From: Frateuria_A yonginensis | GTDB lineage: Bacteria; Pseudomonadota; Gammaproteobacteria; Xanthomonadales; Rhodanobacteraceae | Length of the DNA: 64,000 nucleotides | Direction: 5' to 3' | Assembly (NCBI RefSeq): GCF_037137055.1 | Contig: NZ_JBBBNY010000008.1 | Location: 62,001-126,000 of the forward strand | Part shown: positions 1 through 7,427 of the stretch, piece by piece | Position numbering within the stretch: position 1 is the stretch's first letter | Layout: each line of letters opens with the position of its first letter | Made by a program: the position numbers and the translations under genes | Notes under the pieces: generated by a model | Databases searched by the model: none | What the model was told of the DNA's origin: nothing | Seen by the model: the letters and a program-made list of their open reading frames with translations, nothing else

Positions 1-696
1 GACGCGGCGCAGGAATTCCCGCCCGAGCAGGTCGAAGTGGATGGTGCTTTGCGCGTGCACGTTGCGGTACAGCGCATAGTACGCGTCGATCACGTCAGGG
101 TCCGCGAAGGTCGGCGCACCGGTGGCGAGCGCCTCCACCTCCAGCTGCGCACGGGACCGCAGCTTCCGCCGGATGTCCTTGCGCCGTGCGGCCGAGAGCC
201 GGGCGAGGTAGCCATCGACCGATCCGAAGTCGATCGGCACCCAGGCCAGCGGCATGCCTTCCAGCAGCACGAAGCCGCGGGCGGCCAGCTCGGTGGCGAG
301 GGCCTCGGCCTGGGCATTGGCGGCTGCGTCCAGCAGCGGCGAGTCCTGCGGCAGGTCCTTGACGATGAGCAAGGCGCGTTCGCGTGCATAGGCCTCGAAC
401 AGCTCGCGCGCCAGCGCGGCCGGCGAGGCCTGCGCAGGCAACGGCGCGTACTCGGTCACGGTGCAGCCGACGAAGCGCGTGCGCCAGCGCAGCAGGTGCC
501 CCCACGCGCGGTAGAAGGGCAGGCACCCGAGCCGTCGGCGCAGGGCGTCGTCGGCGGTGGTCAGCAGGTCGAACGGGGCCAGGAACGAGGGCATGCCGGA
601 GGCCGTGCGCTGCGCCGTGAAGCCCTGTGGCGGATGCGCCACGAAGTGCTCGACCAGCGCCGCGGGCTCCAGTGCGGTGGAAAACGCCACGGGCAT
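1..696 (-). CDS. GNAT/FemAB-like acyltransferase, 3' end cut by window edge
   Basis: The reading frame opens with ATG at 696 (MPVAFSTALEPAALVEHFVA...) and stays open for 232 codons to position 1, so the C-terminus lies outside the window. A GAGG ribosome site precedes the ATG, which sits 5 nt after the ketosynthase stop, so the gene belongs to the same operon. Around residues 160-185 there is a basic helix (YLARLSAARRKDIRRKL) followed by a Y-x-LYRNVHAQS segment, as in acyl-CoA N-acyltransferase superfamily proteins of the COG3146/FemAB type. The likely role is N- or O-acylation in the pathway made by its neighbours. The family call rests on overall pattern only; the substrate is unknown. A standard stop-to-stop search misses it because no stop codon lies inside the window. 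Confidence 0.6.
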   Translation of the reverse strand, partial: MPVAFSTALEPAALVEHFVAHPPQGFTAQRTASGMPSFLAPFDLLTTADDALRRRLGCLPFYRAWGHLLRWRTRFVGCTVTEYAPLPAQASPAALARELFEAYARERALLIVKDLPQDSPLLDAAANAQAEALATELAARGFVLLEGMPLAWVPIDFGSVDGYLARLSAARRKDIRRKLRSRAQLEVEALATGAPTFADPDVIDAYYALYRNVHAQSTIHFDLLGREFLRRV

Positions 697-701
697 GCGC
701 C

Positions 702-1928
702 TCAGGCCCGTTTCAGCGCCAGCACCGCGTTGAGCCCGCCGAAGGCGAACGAGTTGCTGAGCGCGGCGCGCACCGGCATCGCGCGCGCGACGTTGGGCAC
801 GTAATCCAGGTCGCAGGCCGGGTCGCTGCGCTCGAAGTTCGCAGTGGGCGGGACGATGCCCTCGCGCAAGGCGCCCAGTACCGCGACCAGCTCGAGCGCG
901 CCGGAGGCGCCCAGCGCGTGTCCGTGCATGGACTTGGTGGAGGACACCGCCAGCCGGTCGGCGTGCCGGCCGAACACCTGGCGTACCGCGCGGGTCTCGC
1001 TGGGGTCGTTGGCGAGCGTGCCGGTGCCGTGCGCATTGACGTAATCGACATCCTCGGGCGCGAGGCCGCCATCCTCCAGCGCCTGGGTCATGGCGGCGAC
1101 TGCGCCGGCCGGGTCCGGCGCCACGATGTCGCCGGCGTCGGCACTCATGCCGGTACCGACCAGTTCGGCGAGTGGACGGGCGCCGCGCGCCTGCGCGTGC
1201 TCCATCGCCTCCAGCACGAACACGCCGGCGCCTTCGCCGAGCACCAACCCGCGCCGGTCGGCGCTGAACGGCCGGCAGGTGTCGTCGGCGAGCACGCGCA
1301 TGGCCTCCCACGCACGCAGCGCGCCGTAGGTGAAGCAGGCCTCGGTACCGCCCGTGACCACCACGTCCGCCAGGCCTGCGCGTATGAGCAGCGCGGCCTG
1401 CGCGATGGCGTGGTTGGACGAGGCGCAGGCGCTGACCACGCCGAAGGACGGACCACACAGCCCGTAGGCGATGCTGACCTGGCTGGTCGGCGCATTGGCC
1501 ATCGCGCGCACGATGGTCAGCGGGTTCAGCCGGGTGGCGTTTTCCGCGTACAGCCGACGCGCCTGCTCGCCCTGGGTGTTCTCGCCGCCGACGCCGGTGC
1601 CGATGACCACCGCCGCACGCCGCTTCCGTTCCGCGGCGTTCCATTCCAGGCCTGCCTGCGCCACCGCCTCGCGCGCGGCCAGCAGGGCGAACTGGGCGGT
1701 GCGATCCAGCAGCGGCAGTGTGCGTTCGTCGAAATGGACGGTAGGGTCGAAGCTGTCCGGCACCTGCGCGGCCACGCGCACCCGCAGTTGCGAGGCACGC
1801 TCGTGGCGCAGCGGAGCGATCGCGCTGGTGCCCGCGCGCAGGCCCTGCCACAGGGCCTGCGCGCCCTCGCCGAAAGCGCTGACCGCGCCCATGCCGGTGA
1901 TGGCGATGCGGCGCCCGGGGGTAATCAC
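702..1928 (-). CDS. beta-ketoacyl-ACP synthase (KAS II/FabF-like)
   Basis: A 408-residue condensing enzyme of normal FabF length. The catalytic triad is visible: Cys168 in VVSACASSN, His300 in NAHGTGT and His335 in TKSMHGH, with the C-terminal glycine-rich SFAFGGLNAVL. It should condense an acyl starter with malonyl-ACP. Translation starts at GTG, which overlaps the TGA of the ACP gene in a GTGA junction, so the two proteins are made together. This looks like a dedicated ketosynthase and not the housekeeping fabF, which normally sits with fabD/fabG/acpP; here the partners are an ACP, an aminotransferase, a phosphatase and an acyltransferase. Family identity is firm; the product is unknown. 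Confidence 0.88.
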   Translation of the reverse strand: MITPGRRIAITGMGAVSAFGEGAQALWQGLRAGTSAIAPLRHERASQLRVRVAAQVPDSFDPTVHFDERTLPLLDRTAQFALLAAREAVAQAGLEWNAAERKRRAAVVIGTGVGGENTQGEQARRLYAENATRLNPLTIVRAMANAPTSQVSIAYGLCGPSFGVVSACASSNHAIAQAALLIRAGLADVVVTGGTEACFTYGALRAWEAMRVLADDTCRPFSADRRGLVLGEGAGVFVLEAMEHAQARGARPLAELVGTGMSADAGDIVAPDPAGAVAAMTQALEDGGLAPEDVDYVNAHGTGTLANDPSETRAVRQVFGRHADRLAVSSTKSMHGHALGASGALELVAVLGALREGIVPPTANFERSDPACDLDYVPNVARAMPVRAALSNSFAFGGLNAVLALKRA

Positions 1929-2209
1929 GCGGCGGCCTCGGCTCCGCCCGGCTTGGCTTCCAGCGCCGCCTTCACCGCGTTCAACAGGTTCTGCACGGTA
2001 TCGCTGTCGAAGCTCGCCTGCGTATCGGGGAACACGATGTCGAAATGCTCTTCGATGTCGAAGATCAGTTCGATCGCCTCGAGCGAACCCACCCCGAGAT
2101 CCTTCAGCGTGGCGTCCGGGCGCAGCGCGCCCGGCTCGACGTGAGCCTGCCTGGTGATGATGGCGAAGACCTGTTCGCGAATGGCTTCATCGGAAAGCGG
2201 TTGGTTCAT
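1925..2209 (-). CDS. acyl carrier protein
   Basis: A 94-residue ACP fold. The phosphopantetheine attachment serine is Ser42 in DLGVGSLEAIEL, followed by the acidic helix FDIEEHFDI. The usual DSL signature reads GSL here, a known variation among specialised ACPs. I chose the start at 2209 (MNQPLS) and not the ATG four codons upstream, because GGAGG lies inside that upstream segment at ribosome-site distance from the second ATG. It would carry the acyl intermediate for the ketosynthase, with which it is translationally coupled. The C-terminus is Ala/Gly-rich and longer than in housekeeping AcpP. Confidence 0.88.
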   Translation of the reverse strand: MNQPLSDEAIREQVFAIITRQAHVEPGALRPDATLKDLGVGSLEAIELIFDIEEHFDIVFPDTQASFDSDTVQNLLNAVKAALEAKPGGAEAAA

Positions 2210-2242
2210 GGTCGCCTCCACGGGGCGGTGTTGCGGTGGAGC

Positions 2243-3646
2243 CTAGCCGCGCTTGGCACGGGTCAGCAGCTGGTCGAGCAGCGCGATGGCCAGGTCGATC
2301 TCCTCGTGGGTGATGTCCAGCGAGGGCGCGAGCGTGATCACGTTCTTGTACCAACCGCCGACATCCAGCACGAGGCCGATCGGCTTGCCGTCGTGCTTGA
2401 GGTCGCCGGCCAGGCCGATGTCGACCATGCGGTCGAGCAGCGCCTTGTTCGGCGTGAAGCCGTCCTCGGTGCAGATCTCGGCGCGCAGCGCCAGGCCCAG
2501 GCCATCGACGTCGCCGATCTCCTTGTGGCGCTTCTGCAGGTCGCGCAGGCCATCGAGGAAATGCGCGCCCTTGGCCGGCACGGTGGTTTCGTAGTCGAGC
2601 TCGCAGCCCATCCGGATCACCTCCAGGCCCAGCGCGGTGCCGAGCGGGTTGGAGTTGAAGGTGGAGTGGGTGGAACCAGGCGGGAACACGGTCGGGTTGA
2701 TCAGTTCCTCGCGCGCCCACAGGCCCGAGAGCGGGTTGAGGCCGTTGGTCAGCGCCTTGCCGAACACGAGCACGTCCGGCGTGACGCCGAAATGCTCGAT
2801 CGACCACAGCTTGCCGGTGCGCCAGAAACCCATCTGGATCTCGTCGACCACCAGCAGGATGCCGTACTGGTCGAGCACCTTCTTGAGATCGCGGAAGAAG
2901 TGCCTGGGCGGCACCACGTAGCCGCCGGTACCCTGGATCGGCTCGACGTAGAAGGCCGCGTATTCGGCCTGGTTGACCTTCGGGTCCCAAACGCCGTTGT
3001 ACTCGGTCTCGAACAGCCGGGCGAACTGGCGCACGCAGGCGTCGGAGTATTCGTCGGCGGTCATGCCCCTGGGCCGGCGGAACGGGTAGGGGAAGGGGAT
3101 GAACATCGCGCGCTCGCCGAAGTGGCCGAAGCGGCGGCGGTAGCGGTAGCTGGAGGTGATCGACGAGGCGCCCAGCGTGCGGCCGTGGTAGCCGCCCTCG
3201 AAGGCGAACATCAGGCTCTTGCCGTTGCTGGCATTGCGCACGAGCTTGAGCGAATCCTCGATCGCCTGCGCGCCGCCGACATTGAAGTGCACACGGCCCT
3301 TGCGGCCGAACTTGCCCTGCACGTCCAGCGCGATCGCCTTGGCCAGCTCGATGCGGGTCTGGTGCAGGTACTGGCTGGCCACCTGCGGCAGCAGGTCGAC
3401 CTGGTGCTTGAGCGTGTCGTTGAGGCGCGGGTTGGCGTAGCCGAAGTTGACCGCCGAGTACCACATCTGCAGGTCCAGGAACGGCACGTCCGCGCTGTCG
3501 TACATCCAGCTGCCTTCGCAGCGGCGGAAGATCTTCGGCGGATCCACGTAGTGGACGGTGTCGCCGAAGGAGCTGTACTGCGCCTCGTCGGCGAGCAGTT
3601 GCGCGTCGTCGATCACCAGGGAGGCGTGCTTGTCGAAAGCGTTCAT
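2243..3646 (-). CDS. class-III PLP aminotransferase
   Basis: A 467-residue fold-type I enzyme related to ornithine/GABA/diaminobutyrate aminotransferases. Visible features are the phosphate-cup glycines FNVGGAQAIEDSLK (residues 121-134), FEGGYHGRT (149-157), the cofactor Asp268 in VVDEIQMGFWRTG and Lys297 in VFGKALTNG, which forms the Schiff base. It probably moves an amino group to a carbonyl in an acyl or sugar-like intermediate. It lies 34 nt before the ACP gene and 14 nt after the phosphatase gene, all on one strand. The substrate cannot be read from sequence. DEIQMGF in place of the commoner DEVQTGF hints at a distinct subfamily. Confidence 0.85.
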   Translation of the reverse strand: MNAFDKHASLVIDDAQLLADEAQYSSFGDTVHYVDPPKIFRRCEGSWMYDSADVPFLDLQMWYSAVNFGYANPRLNDTLKHQVDLLPQVASQYLHQTRIELAKAIALDVQGKFGRKGRVHFNVGGAQAIEDSLKLVRNASNGKSLMFAFEGGYHGRTLGASSITSSYRYRRRFGHFGERAMFIPFPYPFRRPRGMTADEYSDACVRQFARLFETEYNGVWDPKVNQAEYAAFYVEPIQGTGGYVVPPRHFFRDLKKVLDQYGILLVVDEIQMGFWRTGKLWSIEHFGVTPDVLVFGKALTNGLNPLSGLWAREELINPTVFPPGSTHSTFNSNPLGTALGLEVIRMGCELDYETTVPAKGAHFLDGLRDLQKRHKEIGDVDGLGLALRAEICTEDGFTPNKALLDRMVDIGLAGDLKHDGKPIGLVLDVGGWYKNVITLAPSLDITHEEIDLAIALLDQLLTRAKRG

Positions 3647-3660
3647 CGGGCGTCCGGAGG

Positions 3661-4365
3661 CTAGGCGGGGATGGGGAAGGGGGAAGCCGGGGCAGGCTCG
3701 CCGGCGAGGCTGCCGTCGAGCAGTGCGGGCAGCAGCGCCAGTGCGTCGTCGAAGCAGGTGATCGGCGCATAGGGAATGCCGGCGGCGCGGCAGTGCTCGA
3801 TCAGCCGGTGCTTGGCGAACACGAAATCCGCGCGGTCCGCCGCGCAGAAGTCGGAGGCGCCGTCACCGATCAGCAGCACCTTGCGCTCGCCGTCCCGCGC
3901 CTTCTCCACGCAGGCGCACTTGCAGGTGCCGCTGGCGCATCCGGCCGCCTGGAATGGCGAGGTCAGCTGCCAGTGCTGCGGTGGCGTACCGGGCCTCAGG
4001 TTATTCGCGGCGACCGGCAAGCCCTCCAGGCCGTGGCGGCGGAGCAGGCGGTCGATCGCATGGTCCAGGCCGTCGCTGACTACCTGGAGCGGCACGCCCC
4101 ATCCGCGCACCGCCGCGACGAAGCCGGCGAAGCCGTGGTCGAGGGACAGCCCGTCGAGATGCGCATCGAGCTCTTCCCGGCTCATGTCCAGCAGGGCGAC
4201 CTGGCCGCCCATGCAGGCGCGCGAACCGATCCGGCCCGCGCGCCAGTCGTGCTCCAGCTGTTCCCAGCCCGGTCGACCGAACCGGTCGAGCAGGGAATCG
4301 ATGACGTCCTCGACGGAGATGGTGCCGTCGAAGTCGCAGAGGATGGTCCAGCCGGTCGGGCTCAT
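3661..4365 (-). CDS. HAD-IB family phosphatase (MtnX-like)
   Basis: A 234-residue HAD hydrolase. Motif I is CDFDGTISVEDV (residues 10-21) with the nucleophile Asp, motif II is VVSDG near residue 96, and motif III/IV is LLIGDGASDFCAADRAD near 166-182. A Cys-rich insert (CASGTCKCAC) resembles MtnX and phosphoserine-phosphatase-like relatives. It should remove phosphate from a small metabolite. It is the first gene of the left-hand operon, upstream of the aminotransferase. Methionine salvage is unlikely because no other mtn gene is nearby; a step in the ACP-linked pathway fits the context better, but that is inference. Confidence 0.8.
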   Translation of the reverse strand: MSPTGWTILCDFDGTISVEDVIDSLLDRFGRPGWEQLEHDWRAGRIGSRACMGGQVALLDMSREELDAHLDGLSLDHGFAGFVAAVRGWGVPLQVVSDGLDHAIDRLLRRHGLEGLPVAANNLRPGTPPQHWQLTSPFQAAGCASGTCKCACVEKARDGERKVLLIGDGASDFCAADRADFVFAKHRLIEHCRAAGIPYAPITCFDDALALLPALLDGSLAGEPAPASPFPIPA

Positions 4366-4463
4366 GGGATCGCCAGGGCAGGGAGGCTGAAGGGGACACT
4401 AGCCACGCGATCTTTCCGGCTCCTTTCCCCATCCGGAGGGCGCCTTACCTACAGCAGCCCGTG

Positions 4464-4481
4464 CTAAGTCGGGTCTAAGTC
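4464..4481 (+). promoter_or_regulatory. 11-bp-period direct repeat, possible response-regulator box
   Basis: Two identical heptamers CTAAGTC begin at 4464 and 4475, exactly one helical turn apart, 44-61 nt before the ATG of the membrane-protein gene at 4525. OmpR-family regulators typically bind such tandem direct repeats. The rest of the 4366-4524 gap has no gene. Confidence 0.35.
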
Positions 4482-4524
4482 CGCTGCACTAGGGTCGGAC
4501 CAATCCATCGACGGCATCGACGGC

Positions 4525-5295
4525 ATGCAACGACAGAGAGCGCCGAGCAAGGTACCCGAGGTCACCCTGGGCTTCTGGATCATCAAGATCTTCGCAACGA
4601 CCCTGGGCGAAACCGGTGGCGACGCGCTGTCCATGTCGCTGGGCCTGGGCTACCTTCTCAGCACCGCGATCTTCACCGGCGTCTTCGCCGCGGCGGTGGC
4701 GGCACAGATCCGCGCGAGCAGGTTCCACCCGTTGCTCTACTGGATCGCGGTCATCGCCACCACCACGGTGGGCACGACCCTGGCTGATTTCGCCGACCGC
4801 TCCCTCGGCATCGGCTATGCCGGAGGCGCGGGCATCCTGTCGTTGCTGCTGCTCGCGTCGCTGTTCACCTGGTACAGAGTGCTGGGCTCGGTGAGCGTGG
4901 ACACCGTGAGTTCGACCCGGAGCGAGGTCTTCTACTGGATCACGATCATGTTCTCGCAGACCCTGGGCACCGCCCTGGGCGACTGGACGGCCGACAGCAT
5001 GGCCATGGGTTATCTCGGGAGCGCCGGCATCTTCGGCGCGCTCCTGCTGCCCATCGGGGCGGCCTACCTGTGGACCGGCGTCTCCCGCACGCTGTTGTTC
5101 TGGGCGGCGTTCGTGCTCACGCGCCCATTGGGTGCGGTGATCGGCGACTTGCTGGACAAGCCGGTGAACCACGGCGGCTTCGCCCTCAGCCGCTATGCCG
5201 CCTCGCTGGTCCTGCTGGGCTTGATCCTGCTGTGCATCGCGCTTTTCCGCCAACGTCCCGCCGGCGGGGGACGTGGAACCGTTCGAGCCGAATGA
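4525..5295 (+). CDS. COG4705-like polytopic membrane protein
   Basis: A 256-residue protein, almost entirely hydrophobic, with about eight predicted membrane segments. It is built from four repeats that each open with a related motif: TTLGETGGD near residue 25, TTVGTTLADF near 89, SQTLGTALGDW near 141 and TRPLGAVIGDLLD near 202. The acidic residue in each repeat probably lines a common site in the membrane. This matches uncharacterised COG4705 membrane proteins; the transported or sensed molecule is unknown to me. The gene is single, flanked by a divergent HAD operon and by the dif-like site. No clear ribosome site precedes the ATG, so the start is tentative. Confidence 0.7.
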   Translation: MQRQRAPSKVPEVTLGFWIIKIFATTLGETGGDALSMSLGLGYLLSTAIFTGVFAAAVAAQIRASRFHPLLYWIAVIATTTVGTTLADFADRSLGIGYAGGAGILSLLLLASLFTWYRVLGSVSVDTVSSTRSEVFYWITIMFSQTLGTALGDWTADSMAMGYLGSAGIFGALLLPIGAAYLWTGVSRTLLFWAAFVLTRPLGAVIGDLLDKPVNHGGFALSRYAASLVLLGLILLCIALFRQRPAGGGRGTVRAE

Positions 5296-5334
5296 CGGTA
5301 CGGACGGATGGTGGCGGCCTTGCTCGGCTGCTAA

Positions 5335-5362
5335 ATTGCGCATAATGTCTATTATGTCAAAT
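5335..5362 (+). other. dif: dif-like XerC/XerD chromosome dimer resolution site
   Basis: The site has an 11-bp left arm ATTGCGCATAA, a 6-bp centre TGTCTA and an 11-bp right arm TTATGTCAAAT. Against the E. coli dif site as I remember it (arms GGTGCGCATAA and TTATGTTAAAT, centre TGTATA) 24 of 28 positions agree. It lies in the 181-bp gap between convergent genes. XerC and XerD would recombine sister chromosomes here under FtsK control, which places the replication terminus in this window. Positions 5363-5476 beside it contain no gene I can support. Confidence 0.85.
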
Positions 5363-5476
5363 ACGATCTGGACGCTGATCTGGCGGGTTGGCGCGTTGCC
5401 GCCATCCTTGCCCGCCCTGCCGTTACGTAATCAGCTTCCGTCCAGAGCACCAGTGCGCGCATGGCCTGTGTGGCCC

Positions 5477-6094
5477 TCAGTGCGTTGAAGCCGCGGACCG
5501 CAGGTCCCTGGTCGCCGCGGCGCCGACCCGCGCGCCGGTGATGGCGAACAGCAATGCGACCGCGCCTCCGAAGACCAGATCCAGCCAGCCCCAGTCGGTC
5601 AGCGTCAGCAGCGCGGTGGTGAGCAGCACCGCCACGTTGCTCACCACATCGTTGCGCGAGCACAGCCACACCGAGCGCATGTTGAGATCCTGCGTCCGAT
5701 ACGGGGCCAGCAACAGCATGCAACTGGCGTTGGCCAGCAGCGCCGCCGCCGCGGCCCAGGCCATCACCACGGCCATCGGACTCGGCCCGGCCAGCGCCCG
5801 GTGCACCACCTCGCCGAGGATGGCAGCGGCAAACCCCAGCTGCACGACGCCTTTGAGGAGGGCCGCACCGGCGCGGGCGCGGACCGTGCCGCCGACCACC
5901 AGCAGGCTGACGCCATAGACGATGGCGTCGCCCACGCTGTCCAGCGAATCGCTCTGCAGCGCCGTAGACCGACCCCATAGGCCGGCACCGAACTCGCCAA
6001 GGAAGATCAGCAGGTTGACGAACAGCACGGCCCAAAGCACGCGACGCTGGGCGCCAGTGTGGGCCAACGGGCGGTCGTGATCGCAGCAGGACAT
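5477..6094 (-). CDS. short cation-diffusion-facilitator transporter
   Basis: A 205-residue inner-membrane protein with the CDF membrane fold: a short Cys/His N-terminus (MSCCDHDRPLAH), SDSLDSVGDAIVYG on the second helix carrying the metal-binding Asp residues, and SRNDVVSNVAVL on the fifth helix with a second Asp/Asn pair. It ends right after the sixth helix, so the cytoplasmic C-terminal domain of classical CDFs (about 300 residues) is absent; such short forms are known. It probably exports Zn, Cd or a related divalent metal in exchange for protons. It is divergent from a broken MerR-type regulator, the usual partner of such transporters, across a MerR-like promoter. Confidence 0.8.
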   Translation of the reverse strand: MSCCDHDRPLAHTGAQRRVLWAVLFVNLLIFLGEFGAGLWGRSTALQSDSLDSVGDAIVYGVSLLVVGGTVRARAGAALLKGVVQLGFAAAILGEVVHRALAGPSPMAVVMAWAAAAALLANASCMLLLAPYRTQDLNMRSVWLCSRNDVVSNVAVLLTTALLTLTDWGWLDLVFGGAVALLFAITGARVGAAATRDLRSAASTH

Positions 6095-6127
6095 GGCGGG
6101 TTTTACGGATCGGCAGGAAGCTAGGCT

Positions 6128-6155
6128 ACTAGGTCCGCGCCAGCTACGGAGTCAA
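6128..6155 (-). promoter_or_regulatory. MerR-type promoter for the CDF gene
   Basis: On the minus strand TTGACT (6155-6150) is followed by CCGTAGC and a poor dyad partner, then TAGTAG about 18 nt further on, or TAGCCT 21 nt on. A good -35 box, a long spacer and a CTCCG...CGGA dyad are typical of promoters opened by MerR proteins. It sits between the CDF gene and the merR remnant. Confidence 0.45.
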
Positions 6156-6157
6156 CC

Positions 6158-6629
6158 ATGCGCATCAGCGAGCCGGCCCGGAAACGGGAGGCCGCCCGGA
6201 AGCCGTGCGCCGTTACGAGCGCATCGGCCCGTCCGGATTCCGGCGACCACTCCCAGGGCCAGGGACGTCGACACCCCGCTTCATCGTGTGCAGCCGCGCA
6301 CTGGGCTTCGGGCAGGACGCGATCCGCTGCCTGCGCGATCCGGCCCGCGGTGCGGACGCTCCCTGCGCGGGCATCGACAGGCTGGCACGCATCCACCTGG
6401 CTGAAGTGGAGGGAAAGCAGCGCGAGCTGGCCGCGTCGGCGGGCCAGCTGCGGCAGCTGATCGAAATGCGCAGCCAGGCACACGCCCCGCTTGCGTCATC
6501 CTCGAATCGCTGGACGCGCCGACGTCCGGCGCGCACGACGACGATGATGGCATCGTGGGCCGATTCGCGGCGCCGCTCCCGGTGTCCGCGAAGCGCCGCC
6601 ACACCCGTGCGTGGCCGCCTTGTGTGTAA
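6158..6629 (+). pseudogene. decayed MerR-family heavy-metal regulator
   Basis: Pieces of a MerR/CadR/ZntR-like protein occur in three frames. Frame one starts MRISEPARK at 6158. A shift near 6204 then gives VRRYERIGP, ALGFGQDAIRCL and RLARIHLAEVEGKQRELAASAGQLRQLIE, the dimerisation helix. A second shift near 6490 gives CVILESLDAP, the characteristic Cys-containing tail, closing at TAA 6627-6629. The stretch that should read NGYRxYxxxD between the HTH and the dimer region is also eroded. Intact relatives are about 140 residues. The gene would have controlled the divergent CDF transporter. Two frameshifts plus lost motifs argue for real decay over sequencing error. Confidence 0.75.
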
Positions 6630-6670
6630 CATCCTGCGAAGAAGCGTCTCCAAACCCGGATGGGCCCTGC

Positions 6671-7423
6671 GTGTCGGCACCTTCTTCCTCCAACCCCACG
6701 GAAGCCCCTCGCCAGACCCACCTGCTGGTGGTGGACGACGATGCGGAAATCGCCGCGCTGCTCAAGCGCTACCTGTCCACGCAGGGATTCCGGGTCAGCG
6801 CGGTCGACAGCGGCAAGGCGATGCTCGCCCTGCTGGCCGCCGACGGCGTCGACCTGGTGCTGCTGGACCTGGGCCTGCCCGGCGAGGATGGCCTGGAGCT
6901 GACGCGACACCTGCACGAGCACTGGCGCGGGCCGGTCATCATCGTGACCGGTCGCGCCGATTCGGTGGACCGCATCGTCGGGCTCGAGGTCGGCGCCGAC
7001 GACTACGTCACCAAGCCGTTCGACCTGCGCGAGCTGCTGGCCAGGATCCGCAGCGTGCTGCGGCGGTCCGGCGAGCGCGCACGGCCCGCGGCGAACAGGC
7101 AGGCGCCCGCCTACCTGTTCGCGGGTTACCGGCTCGATCTGCACGGGCGCAACCTGATCGGGCCCGGCGGAGCCCCGGTGCCGCTCACCAGCGGCGAGTA
7201 CGAACTGCTGCGCGTGTTCGTGGCGCATGCCAACCGGGTGCTGTCCCGCGACGAGCTGATGAACCAGCTCTACGGCCGCGACGCCGGCCCCTACGACCGC
7301 GCCATTGACGTGCAGATCGGGCGCCTGCGGCGCAAGATCGAGGCGGACCCGGCGTCACCCGCACTGATCAAGTCGGTGCGGGGCGCGGGCTACGTTTTCA
7401 GCGGCACCGTCCGCCAGGAGTGA
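6671..7423 (+). CDS. OmpR-family response regulator
   Basis: A 250-residue regulator with an N-terminal receiver domain: acidic pocket VVDDD near residues 20-24, phospho-acceptor Asp66 in LVLLDLGLPG, and KPF near residue 116. The C-terminal winged helix has LTSGEYELLRVF and a closing RGAGYVFSG. I prefer GTG at 6671; an in-frame GTG at 6611 would add 20 residues but would overlap the merR remnant. The kinase gene starts 4 nt after its stop, so the two form one operon and surely one signalling pair. The stimulus is unknown. The sequence resembles TorR/OmpR-type regulators more than NarL-type. Confidence 0.88.
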   Translation: MSAPSSSNPTEAPRQTHLLVVDDDAEIAALLKRYLSTQGFRVSAVDSGKAMLALLAADGVDLVLLDLGLPGEDGLELTRHLHEHWRGPVIIVTGRADSVDRIVGLEVGADDYVTKPFDLRELLARIRSVLRRSGERARPAANRQAPAYLFAGYRLDLHGRNLIGPGGAPVPLTSGEYELLRVFVAHANRVLSRDELMNQLYGRDAGPYDRAIDVQIGRLRRKIEADPASPALIKSVRGAGYVFSGTVRQE

Positions 7424-7427
7424 TGCC

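Noticed and set aside
5296..6100. Prophage or integrative element at the dif-like site
   Set aside because: No phage gene, integrase or second dif-like copy is seen near 5335; flanking genes are ordinary chromosomal genes.
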